Origin: Chiua virens
Taxonomy: Eukaryota; Basidiomycota; Agaricomycetes; Boletales; Boletaceae
Assembly: GCA_019787685.1 (NCBI GenBank)
Contig: JAHNUO010000007.1
Span: 868,001-932,000 of the forward strand
DNA: 64,000 bases
Reading direction: 5' to 3'
Below the pieces are notes generated by a model. It made no database searches. It was not told the origin of the DNA and saw only the letters and a list, made by a program, of their open reading frames with translations. The translations under genes and the position numbers were made by a program. Below, in pieces: positions 12,238 through 23,564 of this stretch (within the stretch, counting starts at the first letter, position 1; each line of letters opens with the position of its first letter).

Positions 12238-14262
12238 CGTCGTTGAAAGCGTCGACGACGACGAGCAAGTTGATAGCTAAAGCCAAAGAAAAAGGCTCGT
12301 TCCGGCTATTCCCGTCAGAAAGGCCCAATTTATTTATCCTTGTGATTCAATTAGCCGCCCTAGCCAATCATAGTTACCTATTTATAAATCTTACCTCCGC
12401 TGGCTGTTGTCCTTCGGCCGCTCTGTTGCCGATCCCATGAATGCCCACAGTGGGAGTAACATGTCGTTAGGCACCTACTCGTGGGCGCCGCGTTCAACAT
12501 AACCGACATATACAAGTCCGATATAGTGTCCATCGCCTCCCGCAACCTGTCCAACTCCACGCGCTACCAGGAACAAATCACATACTAACGGGTGCATCGT
12601 ACCCTCCAGTCCTCCTCCTACCGTGCAGCCTCCCTCGTTCTCTCGATCTACAGTTCAGTCGCCAAATCACCTCGCGGATCAGATCGAATCATTGGACTTG
12701 TCCAACTACAGCCTACACTCGTACCCCGTTTGGCCTCTGGTGTAGCCTCGGAGTGCACGAATCCCTCCTGAAATAGCACGCGTCGGTCAGCGCGACGACT
12801 GGCAAAACGTTCACGCTGATACGTACATTAATCAGTATCCAACATGGTAAACAACTCACTCAGATTCTGAATCTTGGCGAAACACCCGCACACGAAGGAT
12901 CGGCCGACCTCCCTTTTGTCAACAATGGCGCTGCCATCACCGAGGGCGCTCAGCCAATAAGCCTTCGCCGGAAGGATCTCGGACGCACCAGGAACTGCCC
13001 CGTGCCTTGATGCATTAATGCGATGTGCAGTGAGCCCAAGAATTAGTTGCAACGCAGGGTGGCAGTTTGTTTCCACAGCGTGCTTTACCATCATGCGTAA
13101 GTCTTTAATGTACGGCAGCAATGCCTGATCAAATGCAGACTCACAGTGAAAGAAAGCCCTGGATTCTGCCATCGCAACGGTGTTAACCTGATCGGGGCAT
13201 TCCCAGATTCCATGAGTCCTTGCTGCTCGCACATCAACAGGTAGCGCTCGCGACACTACCCTCATTCCCTGATGCTTTTCAGTGTCGAATTACATCGTGG
13301 GCGGGTTCAGTTCAATGATGATCAGCATGTTCGCCAATGTAAGTCATACATACCGCTGTGATTCAGAGCTGTGATTCAGAGGGAATGCATATCAGCTTGC
13401 TGGAAAAATGCTGTCGACTGCGAAATCTTGCTCTTCCCCGAAGCTTAAGATATCCTGTGTCATGACATCACCCACAGAAATGTCGATCCACTGTTGATCC
13501 AGAGTGTAATTCAGCAAATGCTCCTATGTGCGGTGCTAGAGTGGCCGGATTGGCGTGCCGCTACTTCTCCACAATACCATATCGACGTCACTGCCCGGCC
13601 CCAGATTTCACCCCAAGTCCTTAGCCCGCAATCGCAGAAACGCCAGACATCTCTTCGAACAACGACCACTTCGTTGTGTCCACAGGCTGTTTTTGAAGGG
13701 CATCGGCGGGCACTCCGCAGCTCCGGGGTCTTCGGGAGAACAAAGTTGTCACCCACAACGACGCCATCACACTTGTGTGTTATAACGTGTAGCGACATAT
13801 CTCCAGAAAGTAGATGTTATGTTGGTGGAACGAGGTGATGCTTGGGATATCGAATGGAAGATTACACTCCATCGACGAGGTGCGCACGAAAGTGTGATTC
13901 AGACTCATGCCCACCAGTGGGAGTGACTTGCCGTTATGCCCTCTTTGGCTGATGCTGGGCGAACGTTGTAGTGGTGTAAATGATCAGGGAGCTGCTCGAT
14001 CGGTTATCTCAACTATGCATTGCAATGATGCATCCATCATGTCGAGAATACAGAAAACTGCCATTAGCGTAACGTCGTCACAAACAAGATCGACATGATA
14101 AAAGACTAAGTATGATGGCGTATCCAGCATATATCAACAAAATGAAGAGATCCATGAGACATTGCGAATGCAACAGAAAATCAAAGAAATGACATTATAA
14201 TGACATCAGAAATCAAGAGCTACACTTGAGCACAAGATCACGCACTATCTCACCCTTCAAAT
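12238..14262. other. 2-kb stretch with only weak open frames
   Basis: The left 100-200 bases are the aconitase promoter. An open frame on the minus strand, 12828-13265 (145 codons, true ATG), has no family pattern and no clear splice partners; I would not call it a gene without transcript support. Around 12436-12475 and 13907-13945 there are two related short segments (ATGCCCACAGTGGGAGTAAC against ATGCCCACCAGTGGGAGTGA), probably pieces of one old repeat. A 13-bp tandem duplication (GCTGTGATTCAGA twice) sits near 13354. I see no RNA gene. Confidence 0.4.
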
Positions 14263-17200
14263 TCAAAATTTGTTCAGATCCACAGGCGGTGCATGAACCG
14301 CGACATGTCCCTTCGCGTCCATTGTCACCCCCGCCGTCGTTGCCAACACACCAGACCCTTCGTTCGCTGCAACCTCTTCCTTGCCCAGCCCGAGCGTGTC
14401 CTCCGGAATCCAAACGATGCGCTGAGGACGCGCCAGCGCAGGCTGCGTGAACCCGTAATCAACCGTCCCGTCGAACGTCAAAAAGTGGACGTCGTCAAAG
14501 TAGGCGTCAACTTCTTCGCCGTCGGGCGACGAGTCGGTGCCTTTGCGCTGCATGGTCGGTTGCGACGTGGACGGGTCAATGGCCGAATCGATCGTGTCGC
14601 GCCGCTTCTCGTCTGATTTACGAACGGGCTCAGCCTCAGTTGAACCTTCAGACCGGTGGGTCTTGTCCGCGATGGTGAGGGGGAGTGCGCTAATGAGTGG
14701 ATCGTAAGACGCGTTGATCACGATTTGGAATCCGGCCTAAGATACAAGTACATCAGCAGTTTGCGGACCGTAAAGAACCGGGACTCACAGTCAAACATAT
14801 CAATACCACTGTCAAGATCCCCTCTGGGACTGCACTCGCGTTGTTGTTCTCGTCCCGGGCGAGGAAGAAAAGTGCGCAGAGACAGATCTGCTGGACATAC
14901 AAGCCCACGAACACATGCTGCATGGCTTTAGGATAAAATAGACCACCAGTGTCCGTAGTCGATGTCTGGGTGTACTGGTACAAGAAGAGGTATTTGTAGA
15001 GCAGATAGAAGAGGAAGAAGGCGAGAACAGAGAGACCATTGATAATGGGGGAGATGATGGAATAGCCAAGAGCTGCACGGGTTGTAAGCAAAAGGTTGCC
15101 ACAAGATGTGGATGCACTGACTGATGACAGTGAGGAGAGTGATACCCGGAAATAGCGTGCCCCACGCAACCGTTCGGGGACCGAACTTGATGTCAGTAGA
15201 TCGAGCGAGCAGTGCTTCCGAGGACAAATAATTTCACATAGTACAAGATCAACTGAACATAGCCAAGGAAGCCACCTGCACATACGGTCAATCCTTGCAG
15301 AATAATGTACCTGTTCAAAGTAAATGAACACAGCAACGAACAGAAACAGAAAACGGAGCGCACGTAAGGAAGAAGGTTGAAGCCTGGGGGAGGTACGTCG
15401 CCAACAAATTTGCGACGGCACTAGGATTCTGAAGAATGCCTGGGAGAGCAGCCATAATTCCAGAACTCAAAGTGACAACGAGGAATGAGTGCTATAGACC
15501 ACTGATGAACAACACTTCTCTGAGTGTGAAGAAAGAAACTTACAATAACTTGGAAGATAAAGTAACGCGTCATCAGGCTAAGCTCCAATCCCGTGCGAGT
15601 AGGGATACCCTCGAAGCGAGCAAACAACCTCAGGACGATGGGAAGGAGCATCATGAGGACCGCGAGCAACACTGGGGGTAGGATACCTTGAATGATACCA
15701 AGGACCACCGGTGGAATTGTGCAGAGCCATGCGAGCCACTTTTCCTGGACACAAAGACCCTCTATATTCGATATGACACCCACAAATGCGACAGGAATTG
15801 CCCAGAAAATGATCAGAACGGCGGTCAAAGCATAGCTAATTGCCGTCCTAATGCGTATCTCGTACGGATTCATGCCGAGATTACCCCACAGGACGTCTTC
15901 TGGAGAAACTTCGAGGTACCGGTCAGCCATGTGGTATGGCGCGTGGTGCGCGAGTGAACCATACGCCATGTGCGCCGCGATCTGCTGATTGAAGGTAATG
16001 AAAGCGGAATTAAGAGGTGGGTAGGATTGTGTTGGATGGTCCGCTTCATTAGATTTCCCTTCGTTGGGCACCTCGTCCGATTCAGAACACGGAATAGAAG
16101 ACTTCTTGAGAAATGGTCCTGCGGGCCTTCACGCAACAGAGCAGTTGTAGTAGCAATTTCGTTTCGGCACCAGTCAATCGTATCCACTTCCTGACCAATG
16201 AAAGGAAGGGAGAAGGGCATGAAGGAAACAGGAAGACGGTGAGTGGGACGCTTGGCGCGTGGAACGAGTTGCTCGGCGAGAGTGAGGTTACGCTCTGCTT
16301 GATCTGCGGACTCGACAGGGTCTGTAGAATTGTCGCCTTGCTTCTTGAGTGCCTGTGCACGAAGTTTGGCGGCAGTAGCAAGTAAGGAATTTTCAGCAGA
16401 CTCCAGCTTCCCACATGCAGCGAGACGGCGGTCATAAATGCCAGGTAGCTCTTTCAAGTCACTGCAGAATATGGATGTATGCGGTGTGATTAGTCGGTTT
16501 CAATTCTGGGAGAAAGACATACCGATTAATCCAGATCTTTTTCACGCCACCTGGGAAGCGCGAATACAGCTGCGTCAAAGCTTTTTCAGACAGGTATTTG
16601 GAAGGGATCCCAGATACCAGGATAGTATTCGCTTGCGCAGAGCGAGAATGTACTGGATCGATGAGGTGGAGTTGTCGGACATTGATAAAGTGGGTCATTT
16701 CGTGCCTGATATTCCAGAATATCCAAACTACGAGTAGGGTGAGGGAGTGGATTGGAGACACATGCATGCTACTCACGGGTTGAGAGCCAAACCAAGATTA
16801 CAAAGGCAGCATATCTCTCTTTCTGGTCGAGTTCGATATTTCCGAATGTAAATCTACTCAGACCAGTGTTTCCGGAGATACCATTGTTGACGGAAGTGAC
16901 AGGTAAGATGACAACCCATGTGATGAACCAAATAGGAACGAGCACGCGGACCATAACACGGAGAAATCGAACGAAAAAATAGGCGTCGAGACCATTGACG
17001 CGCTTGATGTCTTCGTAATCTTCCTGAAAAAGTGTAATCGGCCATGTGAGCAGGCCAGTTTGGAATGGTTTGACACGTTCGCTATAAAGCAAAGCGGGGT
17101 GAGCAGGCGGTATGGAGACGACATGGAGTGGCGCACTTATCAACCGGAGTAACAGTGCGGGGTTCATAGACGGCTTTGAAGTATGGGCGAAGAAGGGTAA

Positions 17201-17347
17201 ATGCAGCGATTTCGATACCGAATACGATGGCGTTAAAAACAAGGGCGGTCTCAAACGTGGTCGTCGTCGCCGACTTGGCGCTCGAGACGTCCGACCTAGA
17301 AAAGATTGAGGAACGAACGGACAGAAGAAAAGTAATTGGACATACAT
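14263..17347 (-). CDS. CSC1/OSCA-type calcium-permeable osmosensitive channel (about 870 aa; two frame breaks)
   Basis: This family (RSN1, PHM7, CSC1) forms plasma-membrane cation channels opened by osmotic stress. Domains in order are an N-terminal transmembrane region (TTTTFETALVFNAIVFGIE), a cytosolic RNA-recognition-like domain (ILVSGIPSKYLSEKALTQLY), the seven-helix channel core (MADRYLEVSPEDVLWGNLGM, ISYALTAVLIIFWAIPVAFV, ARFEGIPTRTGLELSLMTRY, FVLGSTARS), and a C-terminal tail (FQIVINASYDPLISALPL) ending DLNKF. There are about ten exons with introns near 50 nt. The start codon appears to be split by an intron: AT at 17346-17347 joins G at 17295 to give MSDVSSAKSATTT, as in relatives. 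Two single-base breaks interrupt the frame, one near 16121-16128 (a C run after LLREG) and one near 15196 (after STARSIY). Everything on both sides is conserved, so sequence error is more likely than loss. Confidence 0.88.
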
Positions 17348-19097
17348 GGTGGAAGGAAGACAAAGAGTGGAGGTGAAAAGGAGCCGTACTTAACGAACTG
17401 TATTAGGTGACCATAAGCGAGCTCGTTGTCCATGTTCTCGATCAATCGCTTACGTACTTTGTTCCTTTTCCGGAACGAAAACTCCGAACATCGATGATCG
17501 AGTGCCCTCCACTCCAACCCACTCCTCTCAGTACGTACATGGTAAACGACTCATCATAGTCCACTCTTGCATTTAGGCTCGCTCATTTCTGACAAGACAT
17601 CATGCAAGAATTGCGGGAGTTTTGGATAGGAACTGTGTACTCTATATTTTGACACCTTGATACGCACCTGTCAAAAGCGGAATGGAAGTTGCTGCAATAC
17701 TGCTTCTAGCTCAGGGTACCGACGCATGATTTATATCTACATCCCTCGACCCTTCTGAGCGCCGGTGAGTAGACCCACTCGAACCATCCCGGTAGTAACT
17801 CTTCCAGCCTGTGCAGCCGCATCAAAACCTCGTCAAAACGTCATAGGTCCTCGCCGACTCCTCGGGTGCCCCACATAATTCAGCCTCGATCACGGACCGA
17901 CTTAAGATTCAATTACGTTTTTCATTCACACCTGTGTGGCATGTGTATGGCAGCTGACCTGATGGGCCACTAAATTGCCACTAATCATACTATGCTGCAC
18001 CGTGATCCAGATACTATATTCGATGCTTCCAATCATCCAGAAAGCATTTCCCTGAATTCAACCAAGTCGGAGCGCAACTCTCCCCAGCTTGCTTCCGCTC
18101 AATGCACCGCCACTTCGGAACATTGACATCACACTATCAAATATAGATATTGCCACGACGTCATTTTTTCCAATTACATAACTTTTGAGGATATGCTCCT
18201 GATCTCTACCGCCGCCTCGCGAATTGATATGGAGCCTCGACGTTACTAATACTAGGTAGAATTGAATAGGAGCTCAGACGCTGCGACATCCGCGGTGAGG
18301 GCGAGCCGAAGACCTGTAAGAGGAGGTTCTCCAGAGACACATGTGTACCCACGCTCTACACACCCTATCTGCCAGCACAGGGGAGGTTACCAACTCAGAT
18401 TCTGAAAGCATGACTCATTGACACCGTCTGACACTGCACCACGTGTCTTTGCGACAGTTCTTCGAGTTTCACCGACTGAAGCTTGAATTGGTGATAGCCA
18501 CCGACGATCTGTGGACCCCGAGATTGTAGACAGATCTCGTTGTAAATGTTTGAAGCTGAGTGTCTGAGCTCACGGACCCTGTCACAGGTCAAGCATGCTA
18601 AACCCCTAGGTGAACACAGACCGCGCCTGATTGAGATAGTTCAACTGATTTTCTGTTCGCCCCTGCACAATGTTGTGTACAGGCCTAGTAACCCTCTCCA
18701 AAAGCGCAGTCGCATGTCATGAAACAATTGATCGATGATCCTTGTCACCCGTGGACCATACTTATATTGATGGTGGTTTTGTAAACTTCCATGGCTGTTG
18801 CCAAACACGTAAGTCTGATAGTCTGAACAACATATAGCAACTCGTGTATAATGTATACTGCCTCTAAAAGTGAGTATGTGTGACAGGTATTATGGGTAGC
18901 TCGGGATATAAAGCACAATGAAAAGCAACAGAAAAGCGCCGCCAGGGCGGCGAGCTAAGTCGCACAAGGTAGCAATGCATCTAAATTGCGAATATGCACC
19001 GAAAGGGTCATGATCGAGCATTTGTTCCACATGCCTGTGTAGTGAGTATGTACTAGGGGCGCAAAAAGCCGACCATTCGACACGTTTCAACACTGCC
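17348..19097. other. Intergenic stretch, promoter of the channel gene and 3' flank of the transporter
   Basis: The 1.75 kb between the channel start (17347) and the transporter stop (19098) has scattered short open frames on both strands and no recognisable motif. I see no tRNA-like fold, repeat or coding exon. The bases next to 17347 carry a CCACCAT context that fits a translation start. Confidence 0.45.
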
Positions 19098-20445
19098 TTA
19101 CTTCCCGGAACATGTCTTGTACAAAATAAGACCGCACAACGCAACGGAGTACCCTAGTTTCCATCAGTAACCGAGCGTGAGAACCGATAGCAAGATCCGT
19201 ACCAAATACTTGCAATGGCGTGATAGGTGCACCAAACAACAGAACAGAACCAGCGATAAGAAGGATATCCTAAAAGAATGTGCATTCAGACCTCAAGAGT
19301 TTAATGTATTGCCAGGACCGACCTTGAAAACTCCAGCGAGTGTTAGCACCAAGCCACTGCCAGACCCCACCAGGAAGACGGCGGCAACATTGAGCAAAAA
19401 GGCCACCAAGGCATTCGAAATCAGGACACCCCAACCTATCTGACCGGTTGCGATGGCATAAAAGGGCTCGAGACCCTCTGTGAAAGGAATGACGAGGAGA
19501 TTGATGATCGCGCAGACAGGGTGCATAATAATGCAGCGAGACGAGGGGGTCCATCTTGAGCCCGTGCAGAAGAATCTCGATCATGACAAGACGGGACGCC
19601 TCAAACTTGATGCATTACAACCATCAATCGCGACGAATCATCGAATAGAGCAGCGATACTTACGGCAACAGCAGCAGCTTGGGTCAAGAAGCCAGTAAGA
19701 TTAAAGTGAGTTCTCCGTGGGAGGCAAGGGCGACGCCCATCGAGATCATGCATACGATCATACCCAGGGTCCGATTAGGCTCCTTTATCCGACTTAGCCA
19801 AGAAATGAGCAGGATGGCGACTGGGGTGAAAGCCTAGCAAACGAATCAACATTAACGGCATGAAGCACATGGAAGGCGGAAATTAAGGATGGAACGTGTA
19901 GAAAATACCTTGAGCATCTGGATGTAGGCTATGCTGAGATAGAGGTAGGTGGTGTTACTGAGGATGAGGCTCCCGCTGAAGAGGAACCCGATGGGAAGGA
20001 TAGAGCGGACGAACATCGCTCGGGACACGTGAACATCTTTGACGCCGTCAAGCAGACTTGTCGTCCGCTGTAGTACTCTCGTACCGATGGCCTATCGAGA
20101 CACGTCAGAGTCAGAGGTCGAAAGGGAGGTGAAAAGAGGGAGACTGACAGCGAAAGTGAGATGCCAAGTGACAAGAAATACGGGGTATCGGAAGCCAAAG
20201 GTATTGTAAACATGGTTGTTGTATAGGATGACGGTGGAACTGAGGACTATCCATACGGGGATAATGGCTGCAGCGGGGATTTTGGCGCGTTGCGGTTTGG
20301 AGGGGGTGGTGGCTGGGGCTGGGAGGGAGGACTGGTCATCGTCGAGGGGGTGTTGCTCGATTTGGGGAACATCGTCGTGTTCTTGTACTCGGAGCTGAGC
20401 AAGCTCGTGCTTCTCGACTGGGACGCTCTTCTCGTCTAAGGCCAT
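19098..20445 (-). CDS. Triose-phosphate / nucleotide-sugar transporter family protein (about 350 aa; two frame breaks)
   Basis: TPT-family (DUF250) proteins of fungi sit in Golgi, ER or plasma membrane and exchange sugar phosphates or nucleotide sugars for phosphate. Which substrate applies here is not visible. The ATG at 20445 is followed by a hydrophilic tail with a Pro-rich patch, then the family signature VWIVLSSTVILYNNHVYNTF and RYPVFLVTWHLTFA. Exon 2 reads RAMFVRSILPIGFLFSGSLI and LSNTTYLYLSIAYIQMLK. Exon 3 reads AFTPVAILLISWLSRIKEPN. Later parts are APVCAIINLLVIPFTEGLEP and VAFLLNVAAVFLVGSGSGLV, ending YSVALCGLILYKTCSGK. One C seems missing near 19708 (SHGEL-HFNLTGF) and one extra base is present near 19519 (HYYAP-VCAIIN). 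Otherwise the exons join cleanly. Confidence 0.87.
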
Positions 20446-20908
20446 GCCAAGAGAGAGTGAGGGATAAAAAGACTGAATGGGGTCAGCTATATAAGGTGGT
20501 AAATGAGAGCTTCTTACAGTGAAAGACGAAAAAAGTAAATAAATGACGGCGGACTGTCTAGACCGCAAAGCGATAAGTAGCCCGCCTTCCAAAAGGGGAA
20601 TCTTATTAGACACATGCACTCATCGTGGCTACAGCCTAGGCTCGCTCTTACGCCGTCTCTTGGCCGGCTTATGGCCAACTGGTCATGAGGTCCGGGTCAA
20701 GTTCACACCTCCTTGCCGTTAAACAGCCACCGGCCATCAACTTCAGACGTTTCACTACGTGGCAAGCCCGCGTATATTTACAGCTTGTTAATATGATGTT
20801 TTGCTCAAGTCAACCTACACCTTCAATTTCCAAGTCCAAAATACAAGTACTGTACGCACAACATCAAGCTCATCTTCTCTCTCGTACTTATTCATCGCAG
20901 GTTGGACC

Positions 20909-21516
20909 ATGAACCTCGGCAAATCCTCAATCGAGCTCGCTCAAAAGCACCCCCTTCAGTTCTTTGAACAAGTCTTCACCAAGCTCTATGTCGACGACTT
21001 CAAATTCGGCCCAGGAGAGAGCGGTAATCTAGGCTTGAACATGATCTCACAATACGTCGTCATGCCGGCGCACACCCTGCCGGGCGGCTTGAAACCCGTG
21101 TCAGAGGGCAACGAGCTGGCGATCCACCTTAATTGCATCGTCAAACCTTCCGCCTTGCATAACAACAACATTGCTATCAACGTGCAGCAGTTCCATCTCA
21201 CTGTGCGCTCCCTGGCAACTCAAAAGAAGATCGATGCCCACGGTCCATCGATCATCACAGCCGATAACAGCATCCACCTCAACGTCAATAGTACCCAGTG
21301 GGGTCGTGCAGAGAATCTCAAGGCCCTGGCCCAGGAAGTTGGGATCAATCAGGATCAGACCCTTCGCACTGAAGTCGGCAGGAAGCAGGGATACAATAAT
21401 GCGTATATGGTGTTGTTGCTCAAGACATTCAGGGCCAAGGTCGAACACAGGATCACGAGTACCTTGGAGGGGACGTCGTCATCAAATGGGATGGTGACAA
21501 GACCTTCATCCCTTAG
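20909..21516 (+). CDS. Uncharacterised protein of about 202 aa (one frame break near the end)
   Basis: I do not recognise this family. The ATG at 20909 sits 8 bases after a possible acceptor (TTCATCGCAG), so there may be an upstream untranslated exon. The product is soluble, with no signal peptide or membrane segment: NLGKSSIELAQKHPLQFF, VMPAHTLPGGLKPVSEGNEL, IAINVQQFHLTVRSLATQ, and GRKQGYNNAYMVLLLKTF. As written, the frame stays open to 21826, but the last 100 residues are Cys/Tyr-rich nonsense. One extra G in the G4 run at 21469-21472 would give RITSTLEGDVVIKWDGDKTF and a TAG at 21514, which reads like a natural end. I take that as the true terminus. Confidence 0.55.
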
Positions 21517-23564
21517 ACTCCCCATACTCTGTAACCATCCATATTCTATGAAGTTTCATTCGAAGTCCGTCTATGGCCAAAGTGCGTTCCGTTTTTGCTT
21601 GCTGTGTTACGTGTACTATCATTCTCCGCGCCGTGCGCCCTCGTTGATCATTCTTGTCTGGCGAGTGTTTTCAGTGCATTCTAGGTCTTACTATGTCGCT
21701 TCCCGGACTCACATTCCTACTATTCCCGAGATATCTACTAGGCGCGAAACGAATGTTACAAATGAATTTGAAGAAGACAACTCCACATACTGGCATATAC
21801 CAAAAATAGTTCCTGTTCCGCTGTGAGGTTTTAATGATGCCGCTAGATGTTATTTTTAGCTGGTAGACTGCCGGGTTTGGTCGACGCTCAACTTGCTGTC
21901 GGCAACGGAGTAGCGCGGCCTTGTGACCCAACACATTGTAGAGGTCTGGTGACTGTCAGAGAAGTCCCCATGATCGTGATGTTGACAATGCTTGCTTACA
22001 ATGTCTGCCTCGCAGAATGTATTGGTCGTCCGCGGACATGCCGTCCATCACGCGCATCACGTTCGATCCCAGTATAACCGTACGTGACTTCTACGGGCGG
22101 CATCATCCTGGATTGATGCGTTGGAGCGATGGGCTGTTCTTGAGTAATATTACTAAGGGTATGTACGTGAACTTGAGTTGTCTACATACCAGTGGAGCAC
22201 GATCGAGGTACATTATTGACATTATTGACAGTCTGACAGCCTACCCTTCAATTCAGGTTTTTTTCGCATCGTTCCTGGCCTTGGAGCGCGCTCAACGGAT
22301 TTACAACTCCCAACCGAGTGCCTGTGGCAAATTTAAACGATCGGGATGGAGCATCGTGATAGGCTACGTATAGCTCAGGTCCCGCATATATCGGCCATTT
22401 CATCCCTGCTGGCTATCGAACGAGACAAGCACTGCCTTGATGTGAGCGGGCGGCATTGTTGACATACTCATGACCCACGTTTTCGCGACGCTCCCGGGCA
22501 ATCGAGGAAAACTTGGCAGGGAAATACCACGATAAGTAACCGACAAGGGCCTTGAGCGCTTGAGCTCATAGTCTTTCTCACTGCTGGATACTAGGATGGA
22601 TCTCACGATCCGTAGAATATACCCTGGCCAAGCATCGCCCAGTCTCGGATCCGAGAGAACAATAATAACCTTCGGGCGGAAATCCGAGTGTCACGATGCG
22701 ATTCTTATTCTATCGGCGCGCATATTATCTCGGGGCCACGAACTTGGCAAAGTGTCGCCTTGGTACGCCGGTGTATTGTTTTGTATTCACTAACGAGAAT
22801 AGCTCGAATCTTCCTGTAGTCGCGTACGGTCGTTGAAATGATGTATCAATTCCGTTCCCTGCCGTGGTAAGTACACATGACGGCTCGGACCCGACCCGGC
22901 CCGGGGTGACATACTTGCTTCATACGTCCCTTCTGCTATCGATATATCGACCAATCCCTTCATGACCAGACAGCATTCCTGACACACCGCGGGTTCTCAT
23001 GACCAAATGTCACGGCGTCCTTTTTTTTGGGCGACGCTCACAGTCAGTTAAATTATGTAAAGTTTTGGGAAATGCTGCGATGAAGGACCGCCGAGGTGTA
23101 GTTCTTTCCCACTGCAAGATGGAATAGATCACACGATCCGTTACGGCATCATCCACACTCGGGTCCGGAAGAGATGGTGACCTTCGTCGGGTGGGAAGCC
23201 TGAGACAGTGAGAACACGTCTCCGTTGTCACGATGATCAGTGGACAATTTCGAGCTTTATCTCATCCTCGGTTAAATCTCACGATCGAATGTGATCGTTT
23301 GGGCATCGCATCGTTGTATTGCCTTGGCTTGATGTTGGGCGTCGTACCAGCAAGTTATTTCTCAGACCTGTATCACGAGACCATGTGTAACTCTCTTCCT
23401 GGGTTAATTTTTTTTTTTTGCCACGTATAATGGAGAGCATTGAGATTATACTTGGCAGCCATCTTCCATGCATCGACTCGTAGAGGACAAGGTAAGTAAA
23501 AGCCTGTCAGAGACACTAAGTGAACAAAGATCTACGCGGACTCGCTAGCACCGGGCACCGTATC
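21517..23564. other. 2-kb stretch with two related decayed segments, no intact gene
   Basis: On the minus strand, about 22400-22700 reads SDPRLGDAWPGYILRIVRSI, and about 23040-23240 reads PDPSVDDAVTDRVIYSILQW. Each is preceded by a GFPP[DE]-like stretch in another frame. They look like two diverged copies of the same unknown sequence. A plus-strand frame at 22017-22373 (RDFYGRHHPGLMRW) is open for 119 codons but has no known pattern. I cannot assign any function here. Confidence 0.35.

Noticed and set aside
21517..21826. Long C-terminal extension of the 202-residue protein
   Set aside because: Composition changes abruptly after the G4 run, and the other frame gives a natural end; read-through is likely an artefact.
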